From Bacillus_BA fengqiuensis (lineage in GTDB: Bacteria; Bacillota; Bacilli; Bacillales; Bacillaceae_H): DNA of 64,000 nucleotides. Below are positions 7,568 through 16,432 of the stretch, piece after piece; the first letter of the stretch is position 1, and the number at the start of each line of letters is the position of its first letter. The notes beneath the pieces were generated by a model. It worked only from the letters and a program-made list of their open reading frames with translations. It ran no database searches and was not told where the DNA came from. The position numbers and the translations under genes are program-made. The stretch lies in NCBI GenBank assembly GCA_030813035.1, contig JAUSTV010000002.1; one strand, given 5' to 3'.

Positions 7568-8683
7568 ATGGCTGCTAAAACAAAAAAGGCTATTGTTGAT
7601 GTAAAGAAGCAATTTGATAAAATTGCAGAGCAGTTCCAAACATTTCAAATTTTAAACGAAGAGGGCGAAGTTGTTAACGAAGCAGCAATGCCTGATTTAA
7701 GTGATGATCAATTAAAAGAATTAATGCGTCGTATGGTATATACTCGCATCCTTGACCAACGTTCTATTTCATTAAACCGTCAAGGGCGTTTAGGTTTCTA
7801 TGCACCAACTGCTGGACAAGAAGCTTCTCAAATCGCTTCTCACTTCGCGTTAGAAAAAGAAGACTTTGTATTACCTGGCTACCGTGATGTTCCACAATTA
7901 ATTTGGCACGGTCTTCCATTATATCAAGCATTCTTATTCTCTCGTGGACACTTCCATGGAAACCAATTCCCTGAAGATATGAATGCACTTTCTCCGCAAA
8001 TTATTATCGGTGCCCAATACATCCAAACTGCGGGTGTGGCATTAGGTATTAAAAAGCGCGGTGAAAAATCAGTTGCAATCACGTACACTGGTGACGGCGG
8101 TGCGTCTCAAGGTGACTTCTACGAAGGTATCAACTTTGCAGGTGCGTTCAAAGCTCCAGCGATTTTCATTGTTCAAAACAACCGTTTTGCAATTTCTACG
8201 CCGGTTGAAAAACAATCTGCTGCTCGTACAATTGCTCAAAAAGCAGTTGCTGCAGGTATCCCTGGTATTCAAGTAGACGGCATGGACCCATTGGCAGTTT
8301 ATGCAGCGGTTCGTGAAGCACGTGAGCGCGCAGTAAACGGTGAAGGTCCTACATTAATCGAAACATTAACATTCCGTTATGGTCCACATACAATGGCAGG
8401 TGACGACCCAACTCGTTACCGTGCGAAAGAAGAAGAAAACGAGTGGGAAAAGAAAGATCCGCTTGTACGCTTCCGCAAGTTCTTAGAAGCTAAAGGCATC
8501 TGGAACGAAGAAGAAGAAAACAAAGCAATCGAACAAGCTAAAGAAGATATTAAAGAAGCAATCAAGAAGGCAGACGAACAGCCAAAACAAAAAGTAACGG
8601 ATTTAATGGCTAATATGTACGAAACAATGCCTTACAACTTACAAGAACAGTTTGAAATTTACAAAGAGAAGGAGTCGAAGTAA
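7568..8683 (+). CDS. pdhA: Pyruvate dehydrogenase E1 alpha
   Basis: Alpha subunit of the thiamine-diphosphate-dependent E1 component, which decarboxylates pyruvate and acetylates the lipoyl group of E2. It carries the GDGGASQGDFYEGINFAGAF segment and following QNN of the ThDP-binding GDG-X-NN motif (residues 175-215) and the phosphorylation-loop-like RYGPHTMAGDDP near 274-285. The 371-residue length and the sequence match B. subtilis PdhA closely. GGAAGAGGTGACTTAG precedes the ATG. It is the first gene of pdhABCD, with pdhB three bases downstream. Confidence 0.98.
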   Translation: MAAKTKKAIVDVKKQFDKIAEQFQTFQILNEEGEVVNEAAMPDLSDDQLKELMRRMVYTRILDQRSISLNRQGRLGFYAPTAGQEASQIASHFALEKEDFVLPGYRDVPQLIWHGLPLYQAFLFSRGHFHGNQFPEDMNALSPQIIIGAQYIQTAGVALGIKKRGEKSVAITYTGDGGASQGDFYEGINFAGAFKAPAIFIVQNNRFAISTPVEKQSAARTIAQKAVAAGIPGIQVDGMDPLAVYAAVREARERAVNGEGPTLIETLTFRYGPHTMAGDDPTRYRAKEEENEWEKKDPLVRFRKFLEAKGIWNEEEENKAIEQAKEDIKEAIKKADEQPKQKVTDLMANMYETMPYNLQEQFEIYKEKESK

Positions 8684-8686
8684 GCC

Positions 8687-9664
8687 ATGGCGCAAATGAC
8701 AATGATTCAAGCAATCACTGATGCGTTACGCACAGAATTAAAAAATGATCCTAACGTATTACTCTTCGGTGAAGACGTTGGTGTGAACGGCGGTGTATTC
8801 CGTGCAACTGAAGGCTTACAAGCAGAGTTCGGTGAGGATCGCGTATTCGATACGCCGCTTGCTGAATCAGGTATCGGTGGTCTTGCAATCGGTCTTGGCT
8901 TAAAAGGCTTCCGTCCGGTTCCTGAAATCCAATTCTTCGGTTTCGTTTACGAAGTAATCGATTCTATCTCTGGTCAACTTGCTCGTATGCGCTACCGTTC
9001 CGGCGGTCGTTGGACAGCACCTGTGACAATCCGTTCCCCATTCGGAGGCGGCGTTCACACACCAGAACTTCATGCTGACAGCTTAGAACTGTTAATGACT
9101 TCTCAACCTGGTTTAAAAGTTGTTATTCCTTCAACTCCATACGATGCGAAGGGCCTTTTAATTGCTGCTATCCGTGACAACGATCCTGTTGTGTACTTAG
9201 AACACATGAAATTATACCGCTCTTTCCGTCAAGAAGTTCCTGAAGGGGAATATACAATTGAAATTGGTAAAGCAGATGTAAAACGTGAAGGTACAGATCT
9301 TTCTATCTTTACTTACGGTGCAATGGTCCATGCTTCATTAAAAGCAGCTGAAGAGTTAGAAAAAGAAGGCCACTCTGTAGAAGTTGTTGACTTACGCACA
9401 GTTCAACCTTTAGATATTGAAACAATTGTAGCTTCTGTAGAAAAAACTGGACGCGCAATTGTTGTTCAAGAAGCTCAAAAACAAGCCGGTGTTGCGGCAA
9501 ACGTTGTGGCTGAAATCAATGATCGTGCAATCCTTAGCCTAGAAGCGCCAGTATTGCGTGTAACAGCACCTGATACAGTGTTCCCATTCTCAGAAGCTGA
9601 GGGTGTATGGTTACCAAACCATAAAGACATCGTTGAAACTGCGAAAAAAGTTTTATCATTCTAA
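8687..9664 (+). CDS. pdhB: Pyruvate dehydrogenase E1 beta
   Basis: Beta subunit of E1, forming an alpha2beta2 heterotetramer with PdhA and completing the ThDP site. The family features LLFGEDVGVNGGVFRATEGL and DTPLAESGIGGLAIG near the N-terminus and the C-terminal transketolase-like domain beginning near residue 200 are all present. Its 325 residues are the standard length. It starts three bases after pdhA, so translation is probably coupled. The codon choice here is even and tRNA-friendly, as expected of a highly expressed operon. Confidence 0.98.
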   Translation: MAQMTMIQAITDALRTELKNDPNVLLFGEDVGVNGGVFRATEGLQAEFGEDRVFDTPLAESGIGGLAIGLGLKGFRPVPEIQFFGFVYEVIDSISGQLARMRYRSGGRWTAPVTIRSPFGGGVHTPELHADSLELLMTSQPGLKVVIPSTPYDAKGLLIAAIRDNDPVVYLEHMKLYRSFRQEVPEGEYTIEIGKADVKREGTDLSIFTYGAMVHASLKAAEELEKEGHSVEVVDLRTVQPLDIETIVASVEKTGRAIVVQEAQKQAGVAANVVAEINDRAILSLEAPVLRVTAPDTVFPFSEAEGVWLPNHKDIVETAKKVLSF

Positions 9665-9718
9665 TTAAGTTTGTTTTTCCCTTTCGACCGGGAAAGACAT
9701 TTATGATATTTAATAAGG

Positions 9719-9753
9719 GCAAAAGAAATCAGTTGTACACTGATTTCTTTTGC
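9719..9753 (+). promoter_or_regulatory. Intercistronic hairpin between pdhB and pdhC
   Basis: A perfect 15-bp stem (GCAAAAGAAATCAGT and complement) with a five-base loop, followed by AAAATTTTTT. It resembles a partial terminator or an RNA-stabilising/processing hairpin that would change the ratio of E1 to E2/E3 message. A smaller stem, TTTCCC/GGGAAA, lies just before it. Confidence 0.7.
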
Positions 9754-9815
9754 AAAATTTTTTACAGCCAGATCATTTATATGACTGGAATGAATTTCTT
9801 AGGAGGTTGAATCTC

Positions 9816-11189
9816 GTGGCAACTGAAGTAGGCGCATTATTTGAATTCAAACTACCAGATATCGGTGAAGGTATCCATGAAGGCGAAATCGTAAAATGGT
9901 TTGTTAAACCTGGAGATGAAGTAGGCGAGGATGACGTACTTGCAGAAGTACAAAACGATAAAGCGGTTGTAGAAATTCCTTCCCCAGTTAAAGGAAAAGT
10001 ATTAGAATTAAAAGTGGACGAAGGTACAGTTGCAACTGTAGGTCAAGTTATCGTGACTTTCGATGCACCGGGTTATGAAAACTTAAAGTTCAAAGGTGAC
10101 CATGGAGACGAGGCTCCAGCTGCTGAAGCGAAAACAGAAGCTCAAGTTCAAGCTACTGCTGAAGCTGGACAAGATGTGAAGAAAGAAGAAGCTCCAGCTG
10201 CTCAAGCAGCAGGTACAACTGGTGCAGGTGCACAACCTCAAGCAGAAGTTGATCCTAACCGTAAAGTAGTTGCAATGCCATCAGTACGCAAGTACGCTCG
10301 TGAAAAAGGCATTGACATCAAAGCTGTTCCTGGTTCAGGTAAAAATGGCCGCATTACAAAAGCGGACATCGACAGCTTCTTAACTGGAGGCGCTCAACCT
10401 GCTGCAGCTGCTCCTGTGAAAGAAGAAGCAAAAGCTGAAGCGGCGGCTCCAAAAGCTGCAGCTGCTACAGTCGTACCAGAAGGCGAATTCCCAGAAACTC
10501 GCGAAAAAATGAGCGGAATCCGTCGTGCGATTGCAAAAGCAATGGTAAATTCAAAACATACTGCTCCACACGTTACGTTAATGGATGAAATCGATGTAAC
10601 AAAACTTGTTGCACATCGTAAAAAATTCAAAAACATTGCTGCTGAACAAGGCATCAAGTTAACATTCTTACCGTATGTGGTAAAGGCGTTAACTTCTGCT
10701 CTTAAGAAGTACCCGGCGTTTAACACATCAATTGATGATGCAACAGATGAAGTGATCCACAAGCATTACTACAACATCGGTATTGCTGCTGATACAGAAA
10801 AAGGCTTATTAGTACCAGTTGTAAAAAATGCTGACCGTAAATCTGTCTTCTCAATTTCTAATGAAATTAACGAACTTGGAGCCAAAGCTCGTGAAGGCAA
10901 ATTAGCTCCAGCTGAAATGAAAGGTGCTTCTTGCACAATCTCTAATATCGGTTCTGCTGGCGGTCAATGGTTCACTCCAGTTATCAACCATCCGGAAGTA
11001 GCGATTTTAGGTATCGGACGTATTGCTGAAAAAGCAGTTGTACGCGACGGCGAGATTGTGATTGCTCCAGTATTGGCTTTATCATTAAGCTTTGACCACC
11101 GCATGATTGACGGTGCAACAGCTCAAAACGCTCTTAACCACATTAAGCGTTTATTGAACGATCCAGAATTATTATTAATGGAGGCGTAA
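9816..11189 (+). CDS. pdhC: Dihydrolipoamide acetyltransferase (PDH E2)
   Basis: Core acetyltransferase of the PDH complex. In order: one lipoyl domain (residues 1-80, lipoylated Lys in VQNDKAVVEIP), a long Ala/Pro/Glu/Lys-rich linker, the peripheral-subunit-binding domain (VRKYAREKGIDIKAVPGSGK, about 150-185), a second Ala-rich linker and the catalytic domain ending in SLSFDHRMIDGA, which holds the catalytic His and Asp. The 457-residue frame starts at a GTG with AGGAGG ideally spaced; the open frame further upstream overlaps the hairpin and is not translated. Confidence 0.97.
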   Translation: MATEVGALFEFKLPDIGEGIHEGEIVKWFVKPGDEVGEDDVLAEVQNDKAVVEIPSPVKGKVLELKVDEGTVATVGQVIVTFDAPGYENLKFKGDHGDEAPAAEAKTEAQVQATAEAGQDVKKEEAPAAQAAGTTGAGAQPQAEVDPNRKVVAMPSVRKYAREKGIDIKAVPGSGKNGRITKADIDSFLTGGAQPAAAAPVKEEAKAEAAAPKAAAATVVPEGEFPETREKMSGIRRAIAKAMVNSKHTAPHVTLMDEIDVTKLVAHRKKFKNIAAEQGIKLTFLPYVVKALTSALKKYPAFNTSIDDATDEVIHKHYYNIGIAADTEKGLLVPVVKNADRKSVFSISNEINELGAKAREGKLAPAEMKGASCTISNIGSAGGQWFTPVINHPEVAILGIGRIAEKAVVRDGEIVIAPVLALSLSFDHRMIDGATAQNALNHIKRLLNDPELLLMEA

Positions 11190-11252
11190 TCGCTCCTAAA
11201 GCAGTAAACTGCATTTGGTGTTTACTAAATGCTCGAGAAATATTAATATAAA

Positions 11253-11274
11253 TTGGGGGCGTCATTGCCCCCAA
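11253..11274 (+). promoter_or_regulatory. GC-rich hairpin between pdhC and pdhD
   Basis: TTGGGGGC opposite GCCCCCAA with a six-base loop, inside the 153-bp pdhC-pdhD gap. No T-run follows, so it looks like a stabilising or processing element and not a strong terminator. Confidence 0.6.
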
Positions 11275-11342
11275 AATGTTAAACCATAGTAAGCGGTTAC
11301 TAAGTGGCCTAGAATTATATTGTTAACGGAGGCGTAATAAAA

Positions 11343-12755
11343 ATGGTAGTAGGAGATTTCCCAGTTGAAGTAGATACTCTTGTCATTGGCGCAGGTCCTG
11401 GCGGATACGTTGCAGCAATCCGTGCAGCTCAATTAGGACAAAAAGTAACTGTTGTAGAAAAAGCAACGCTTGGAGGCGTATGCTTAAACGTTGGATGTAT
11501 TCCTTCTAAAGCGTTAATCGCTGCTGGTCACCGTTTTGAAACTGCTAAACATTCTGAAGATATGGGGATTAAAGCAGAGAATGTAACAGTGGACTTCACA
11601 AAAGTTCAAGAATTCAAAAACGGTGTTGTAAATAAACTTACAGGCGGTGTTGCTGGTCTTCTTAAAGGCAACAAAGTAGACGTTGTATCAGGTGAAGCTT
11701 ACTTTGTTGATGCAAACACTGTACGTGTAATGGATGAAAACTCTGCACAAACTTATAAATTCAATAATGCGATCATTGCTACAGGTTCTCGTCCAATCGA
11801 AATTCCTGGATTTAAATTCTCTAAACGTGTACTAGATTCTACTGGTGCTCTAAACTTACAAGAAGTTCCTAAGAAGCTTGTTGTAATCGGTGCTGGTTAC
11901 ATCGGTACAGAGCTTGGAACAGCTTATGCGAACTTTGGTACAGAAGTAACATTTGTTGAAGCTGGCGATGAAATCTTAGCTGGTTTCGAAAAACAAATGA
12001 GTGCGATTGTAAAACGTAACTTAAAGAAAAAAGGCAATGTTGAAATCTACACAAAAGCAATGGCTAGAGGTGTAGAAGAAACAGAAAACGGCGTGCATGT
12101 TACATTCGAAGTGGGCGGCGAAACGAAAACAGTTGACGCTGACTATGTTCTTGTAACAGTTGGTCGTCGTCCAAACACTGACGAAATGGGCTTGGAGCAA
12201 GTTGGTGTGAAAATGACAGACCGTGGTGTCATCGAAATCGACAAGCAATGTCGTACAAGTGTTTCCAACATTTATGCGATTGGTGATATCGTGGCTGGAC
12301 CGCCGCTTGCACACAAAGCTTCTTATGAAGGTAAAATTGCAGCAGAAGTAATCAGTGGTCATGCTGCTGAAATTGACTATATGGCTATCCCTGCGGTTGT
12401 ATTCGCAGAGCCTGAGCTTGCATCTGTCGGATACACAGAAGCACAAGCGAAAGAAGAAGGCATTGAAGTTACAGCAGCTAAATTCCCATTTGCTGCGAAC
12501 GGACGTGCTCTTGCACTTAACAACACTGACGGCTTCTTGAAGCTTGTTGCTCGTAAAGAAGATGGCGTGTTAATCGGTGGACAAATCGCTGGTGCCAGCG
12601 CTTCTGACATGATTGCTGAAATTGGTCTTGCTATTGAAGCTGGTATGACAGCAGAAGACGTAGCGATGACGATCCATGCTCATCCAACTCTTGGTGAGAT
12701 TACTATGGAAGCAGCAGAAGTTGTAATCGGAAGCCCGATTCACATCGTAAAATAA
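11343..12755 (+). CDS. pdhD: Dihydrolipoamide dehydrogenase (PDH E3)
   Basis: FAD-dependent E3 component that reoxidises dihydrolipoamide and passes electrons to NAD+. FAD-binding GAGPGGY lies near residue 17, the redox-active disulfide in GGVCLNVGCIPSK near 45-53, NAD-binding GAGYIGTELG near 180, and the C-terminal HAHPTLGE provides the catalytic His-Glu pair near 445. It has 470 residues, as in B. subtilis. GGAGGCG precedes the ATG. It is the last gene of the operon and is followed by a strong terminator. E3 may also serve other 2-oxoacid dehydrogenases. Confidence 0.98.
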   Translation: MVVGDFPVEVDTLVIGAGPGGYVAAIRAAQLGQKVTVVEKATLGGVCLNVGCIPSKALIAAGHRFETAKHSEDMGIKAENVTVDFTKVQEFKNGVVNKLTGGVAGLLKGNKVDVVSGEAYFVDANTVRVMDENSAQTYKFNNAIIATGSRPIEIPGFKFSKRVLDSTGALNLQEVPKKLVVIGAGYIGTELGTAYANFGTEVTFVEAGDEILAGFEKQMSAIVKRNLKKKGNVEIYTKAMARGVEETENGVHVTFEVGGETKTVDADYVLVTVGRRPNTDEMGLEQVGVKMTDRGVIEIDKQCRTSVSNIYAIGDIVAGPPLAHKASYEGKIAAEVISGHAAEIDYMAIPAVVFAEPELASVGYTEAQAKEEGIEVTAAKFPFAANGRALALNNTDGFLKLVARKEDGVLIGGQIAGASASDMIAEIGLAIEAGMTAEDVAMTIHAHPTLGEITMEAAEVVIGSPIHIVK

Positions 12756-12762
12756 ACATTAA

Positions 12763-12811
12763 GAAATAAGAAAAAAGCTGGAGAGTGATTCTCCAGCTTT
12801 TTTCTTATTTC
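12763..12811. terminator. Bidirectional terminator of the pdh operon
   Basis: A 22-bp stem (GAAATAAGAAAAAAGCTGGA region and complement) with a short loop and A/T tails on both sides, between pdhD and the convergent lipoprotein gene. Confidence 0.92.
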
Positions 12812-12851
12812 GTTATAACAAAACATGTATTCAGGATTGCCCTTTTCTGCT

Positions 12852-13244
12852 TTACTGGACAGTATAGCCTTTATCCGCACTCAATGTCTGCTTCAATTGC
12901 TCTGTGATGTCCTGTTTCGAAACCGTTCCTTCAATTTTAGCCACAATCTCGTTATTCTCAACAAGAAGTAAGGCTGGATAGCTATGCAGCTCAATCAGGT
13001 CATCATTAATCAAGACGGTTGATTGATGAATGATTTGCACATTTTTTAATTCTTCAGGAAACTCCGTTCTTAAATCCAATAAAGCGTCGTAGTAAAGTTC
13101 TTCCGCTCTTGCATTGTCATCATTAGAAAATAGCAAAACTTGCTTTTCAATCGATTGAATAGTAATACCTTGTTGTTTAGTGCTGCCGCAGTTTGCCAGC
13201 AGCACAACAGCCATCATGAAAACAGCGGACAATTTGAATGCCAT
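12852..13244 (-). CDS. Small lipoprotein, possible thioredoxin-fold
   Basis: A 130-residue predicted lipoprotein with a hydrophobic leader and the lipobox LANC (Cys near residue 19). The mature part has alternating strands and helices ending in SYPALLLVENNEIVAKIEG, which resembles the cis-proline half of a thioredoxin fold; there is no CXXC in the expected place, so no redox function is claimed. It occupies the slot where B. subtilis has another small lipoprotein gene (slp), but I do not think they are the same. An ATG is used; an in-frame TTG six codons upstream lacks a well-placed ribosome binding site. Confidence 0.6.
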   Translation of the reverse strand: MAFKLSAVFMMAVVLLANCGSTKQQGITIQSIEKQVLLFSNDDNARAEELYYDALLDLRTEFPEELKNVQIIHQSTVLINDDLIELHSYPALLLVENNEIVAKIEGTVSKQDITEQLKQTLSADKGYTVQ

Positions 13245-13538
13245 GCAAGTCACTTCTTTCAATGAATGTTTGTTTCTCCTGCTCTAAGAAATTCTTTTTA
13301 TATTTTATCATGGCATTTCCCAAATATTGTTGTTGTTAAACATTTGTTACAGAAATGAAAAATAAGTTGATGATCCATGCATATTCATAATAGTACAAGT
13401 GTTGATAGTGCCACAAGGTATGAGAATTATGACTTTCTTCGCCTTTCGTTTCATTCAAATTAGCCGAAAATCCATTTTGAAACAGAGTAACAGTAACCAT
13501 CTTAACAAAATAGGCCCTATTGAAAAGGGGAGATAACC

Positions 13539-13778
13539 ATTACAATCGTTTTATGGGTCATTCAGTTTTTGATTTGGACGGGGTATGTGATCGTTGAACA
13601 TCTGTCACATCGTGATGAACAAATAGCAAAAGTCATTTTATTTTTTATCTTTTTATATTTGGCATATGTAATTGCAGAATATATTGTAGGAAGAAGAAAA
13701 ACAGCTGTGGTTACCACGGTTTTTTCTTTATCCGTTTTTGCTTGTATAGAGCAAATTATAAAATGGATTTATCCATGA
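13539..13778 (+). CDS. Small membrane protein, possible ATT start
   Basis: A 79-codon frame with two or three hydrophobic segments: IVLWVIQFLIWTGYVIV, then VILFFIFLYLAYVIAEYIV after a charged loop (EHLSHRDEQ), then a third, TTVFSLSVFACIEQII. The first good ribosome binding site (AAGGGGAG) is ideally placed for an ATT codon and not for any ATG; the next usual start, TTG at 13569, would cut into the first helix and has no site of its own. The reading frame is intact. I do not recognise the family; it is probably a small integral membrane protein. Confidence 0.5.
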   Translation: MTIVLWVIQFLIWTGYVIVEHLSHRDEQIAKVILFFIFLYLAYVIAEYIVGRRKTAVVTTVFSLSVFACIEQIIKWIYP

Positions 13779-13807
13779 AAATCAATCTCCCGAATAACTA
13801 CATGAAA

Positions 13808-13849
13808 GAGGCGGCTTGAAAGGATACCCTTTCAAGCCGCCTCTTTTTC
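13808..13849. terminator. Strong terminator
   Basis: Sixteen-base perfect stem GAGGCGGCTTGAAAGG with its complement and a four-base loop, followed by TTTTT, downstream of the small membrane protein gene. Confidence 0.9.
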
Positions 13850-13872
13850 ACGCCCTAACAGATGTAAAACCT

Positions 13873-13902
13873 CACATCCCGCTGATGGCAGTTTCCCTTA
13901 TA
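13873..13902 (+). repeat. Dispersed intergenic repeat, copy D (3' fragment)
   Basis: About 30 bp (CATCCCGCTGATGGCAGTTTCC) matching the 3' end of the element at 4204-4359, immediately after a terminator. Confidence 0.5.
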
Positions 13903-14128
13903 GTTATAAACTGTTTTAATGTAAACGTGAATTCGTGATGTTTTTGCTTTTTTCCTCTTTTAATTTAAAAAGAGAGAAGGTCGTTAAAATAAGGACGACG
14001 ACAATGATGATCAGTTGTGTATTCGCATTATTCGGGACAGACGGCATCAAATGAGAAATCCCTCCGCTGATTTGATTACTTTATAGAACACCTGTCGATA
14101 CTGAATGAAGAAAGTGAGGAGTAGACAG

Positions 14129-15172
14129 GTGAAAAAAATAGTATGGGCAGTAATGGCTATCATTTTCGTTATATCTTTTATTTTTCTTGGGTTAAAAGAT
14201 CAGGGTGAGAAAGACCTTTCGGTGAAACGTGATGATAGTATGATTTTCCCCTCTATCTTGGAGGGAAATGAATTATATGTGGAAGCCGAAGTAATCACTG
14301 AGGAATTAAATGGAAATTACGTTTTTGATGAGATTGATCGGGCTTTTACCTTGACGATGGACGGCCAAAACTTTTTCTTTATCGAGGGTGTTCCGGTAGT
14401 AGAAAGGGATGGACAATATGAGCCGATCCAACAAAGTGATTTTTTGGTGAAAGGCAAGAAGGTGTATCTTTCGGCAGTATGGCTTCATCGTTTTTTTCCA
14501 ACTCTTGTTTGGGTAGAAAAGGGAAAAGTTAAAATTGCGAATGAGGCAAAAGTAGAACAAAATACGCAGCCTGTTCAAGCTCAAATAAAAAACGAGCAGG
14601 AAATCATCGAGCAGCTTCAAGTCTTATCTTCACCTTTAAAAGGGGTGAAGCCGGATCTTTATCCATCTCACGTACCGGGTGCAAAACGAAGTTATCGTGG
14701 GGGCTTCCATGAAGGGTTGGATTGGTACAGTTATTCTACGGGTGCTGTCATCAATGAACAAACTCCCGTTTATGCGATGGGAGAGGGAAAAGTTGTAAGG
14801 GTCGACCATGGGTATAATGGATATGAATCTGTCCAAGAAAGAGAGCAGGATTTGCAAGTTTGTCAACTTCTTGGTAAAACGCCCCTTTATATATTAGATA
14901 AACTTCGGGGCAGGCAAGTATGGATTCAGTATGAGAATGGAGTTCAAGCCCGTTTTGCTCATTTGAGCAATATTGCGAGTGAGCTTGAAGTAGGAAGCAA
15001 AGTCGATCAGAATACACGAATCGGGTTTGTGGGGAATTCAGGAACAAGCGGGGAAGTGAACAAGGACGGGACAGAGATGCATCTGCATGTGGATTTATTG
15101 GTAAAAGGGCGTCTGTTTTGGGAAGGGTTTACGAAAGAAGAAGTCACAAATATTATTCAAGCTGTCTTTTAA
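14129..15172 (+). CDS. M23-family peptidoglycan endopeptidase
   Basis: Predicted membrane-anchored LytM-type zinc peptidase acting on peptidoglycan. An N-terminal helix (about residues 5-24) is followed by a copper-amine-oxidase-N/stalk-like domain (to about 150) and an M23 domain with zinc ligands His and Asp in FHEGLDW near 199-205 and the terminal His pair in MHLHVD near 320. The M23 domain contains an insertion (ESVQEREQDLQVCQLLGKTP), as in some sporulation-related members. The GTG start with GAGGAGT six bases upstream is preferred to the ATG eight codons earlier. Its substrate and timing are inferred. Confidence 0.83.
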   Translation: MKKIVWAVMAIIFVISFIFLGLKDQGEKDLSVKRDDSMIFPSILEGNELYVEAEVITEELNGNYVFDEIDRAFTLTMDGQNFFFIEGVPVVERDGQYEPIQQSDFLVKGKKVYLSAVWLHRFFPTLVWVEKGKVKIANEAKVEQNTQPVQAQIKNEQEIIEQLQVLSSPLKGVKPDLYPSHVPGAKRSYRGGFHEGLDWYSYSTGAVINEQTPVYAMGEGKVVRVDHGYNGYESVQEREQDLQVCQLLGKTPLYILDKLRGRQVWIQYENGVQARFAHLSNIASELEVGSKVDQNTRIGFVGNSGTSGEVNKDGTEMHLHVDLLVKGRLFWEGFTKEEVTNIIQAVF

Positions 15173-15206
15173 TAAAGCCCTTAATAAGGGCTTTATTAAA
15201 AGACAG
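15162..15206 (+). terminator. Terminator overlapping the M23 stop codon
   Basis: A 19-bp perfect palindromic stem (CTGTCTTTTAATAAAGCCC and complement) with a seven-base loop. Its left arm includes the last codons and the stop codon of the peptidase gene. No T-run follows. Confidence 0.65.
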
Positions 15207-15369
15207 CAGGCAAGCGGGTGCTTGCCTTGTCATGCTTATTGCTCATGTTAGGTGTTCTTTTAGCGCTTCGTGTGAAATAGCTTCTGAGCTTAATTACAAA
15301 GAATGAAAATTCAAAAGAGAAGTGGCTGTCCCATAAGTTCTGAACAGACCATAAGCCTTATTTTTTATT

Positions 15370-15474
15370 GAAAGGACCCGTCATGAAGTCATCGATTTTG
15401 CTCGATTTTCATGGCGGGTCCTTTCAGGAGGGTGACTCAAAAGGTATACTTTTTATACCTTTTGAGTCATCCTC
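15370..15474 (-). terminator. Two-hairpin terminator cassette T2
   Basis: Read on the minus strand after the DUF1885 gene: a proximal 21-bp stem (one mismatch) around GACTCAAAAGGTATA, then two bases on a distal stem of GAAAGGACCCGCC/GTC type. The distal hairpin is nearly the same sequence as in T3 and T4. A GGCTGTCCCATAAGT tail at 15325 is also shared with T3. Confidence 0.75.
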
Positions 15475-15904
15475 TTTTATAAAAATACATAATCCGACTA
15501 TTAAACAAATGCAGTTCACCCGAAAGTTTTTTCGCCAAAAACTTGCAAAATTCATTGGCTTTTCCCTTATCGCCATTTGTCGCGCCGTTTGGCAGAAGAA
15601 TTTGGATGTATGTTTGATTTTGCGGTTCATTTGTTTCCTCTAAAAGTAGTGTTTCTACTCCAATTTTTACAATCATGGCAAAATATTTGTCATTCGTTCC
15701 TTTTAAATAAAACATGTTTTCTTTCGTATTCAATACATCATGTATTTCGTAAGGGAAGGCACTATGATCATAATTCCAACTAAGCTGATGTCCTGTCTTG
15801 GCTGTAATTTCTTTATAATAATGAAATAAATGTTTTAATTCTTCTAGGGTGATTTCTTGCTGTGAAGACTTTGGCACTAATTTTATGCAGGCACTGCTCG
15901 TCAC
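15467..15904 (-). CDS. DUF1885-family protein
   Basis: A 145-residue soluble protein. The segments GTNDKYFAMIVKIGVE, QTYIQILLPNGATNGDKGKA and NEFCKFLAKKLSGELHLFN match what I recall of the DUF1885 family, a small Bacillaceae-specific family with a solved structure but no assigned function. There is no signal peptide or membrane helix. It is monocistronic, with its end overlapping the proximal hairpin of cassette T2 and an 'aaaggggg'-poor, AGGGATTCATG-type start region, so translation initiation may be weak. Confidence 0.7.
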   Translation of the reverse strand: MTSSACIKLVPKSSQQEITLEELKHLFHYYKEITAKTGHQLSWNYDHSAFPYEIHDVLNTKENMFYLKGTNDKYFAMIVKIGVETLLLEETNEPQNQTYIQILLPNGATNGDKGKANEFCKFLAKKLSGELHLFNSRIMYFYKRG

Positions 15905-16074
15905 ATGAATCCCTCCAAAGGCGACATTGACCTAAAAGGGTAGTTACGCTTTATATACGAACCCCCTTTTGATCGTGAATCTTTTTCTTTTTTACTGTAA
16001 AAGGATGTTCCTATATATTCTAGCATTCTCAAAAATACGGCACAAGAATAATTGACCGATAATTTTGACATATT

Positions 16075-16101
16075 GTAAGAACACGGGAAATGGATTATAA
16101 T
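16075..16101 (+). promoter_or_regulatory. Probable promoter of the DUF3055-like gene
   Basis: TTGACA and TATAAT separated by 15 bases, shorter than the ideal 17, about 32 bases ahead of the gene's start. Confidence 0.5.
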
Positions 16102-16132
16102 AAAATTCAGACTATTTAAAAGGAGGAATAAT

Positions 16133-16432
16133 ATGGATTTATTTGAAAAATTATATGATGAAATGGAAGGCGCTAAAGTTCGATTTGTGGGTTTTACGAC
16201 CTTAGAAACACGCTATGACTTTGCAATTGTCTACACAAACATGTTTTTTGGCAAACCTCTTGTTATCTGTATGCAAACAGGCCGCTCCACTCTCCTCGAC
16301 TCTAAAGACATTGAAGATTTAGATCATCTCCAAACCGTATTCCGAATTCGTACAAAAGAAGAAGCTGCTGATTTAGCTGAATTTTTCCGGGTAAGCATCC
16401 CAAGTACTCCATTTGAAACGCAATATGAGTAA
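16133..16432 (+). CDS. DUF3055-like conserved protein
   Basis: A 99-residue soluble protein starting MDLFEKLYDEMEGAKVRFVG. The block TRYDFAIVYTNMFFGKPLVI and the ending SIPSTPFETQYE match my memory of the DUF3055 family of Bacilli (function unknown). AAAGGAGGAATAAT gives an excellent ribosome binding site. It is monocistronic, with its own promoter and terminator. Confidence 0.7.
   Translation: MDLFEKLYDEMEGAKVRFVGFTTLETRYDFAIVYTNMFFGKPLVICMQTGRSTLLDSKDIEDLDHLQTVFRIRTKEEAADLAEFFRVSIPSTPFETQYE

Noticed and set aside
10394..10762. Long minus-strand frame inside pdhC
   Set aside because: Ala-rich translation caused by the regular codon use of the E2 linker; pdhC is certain.
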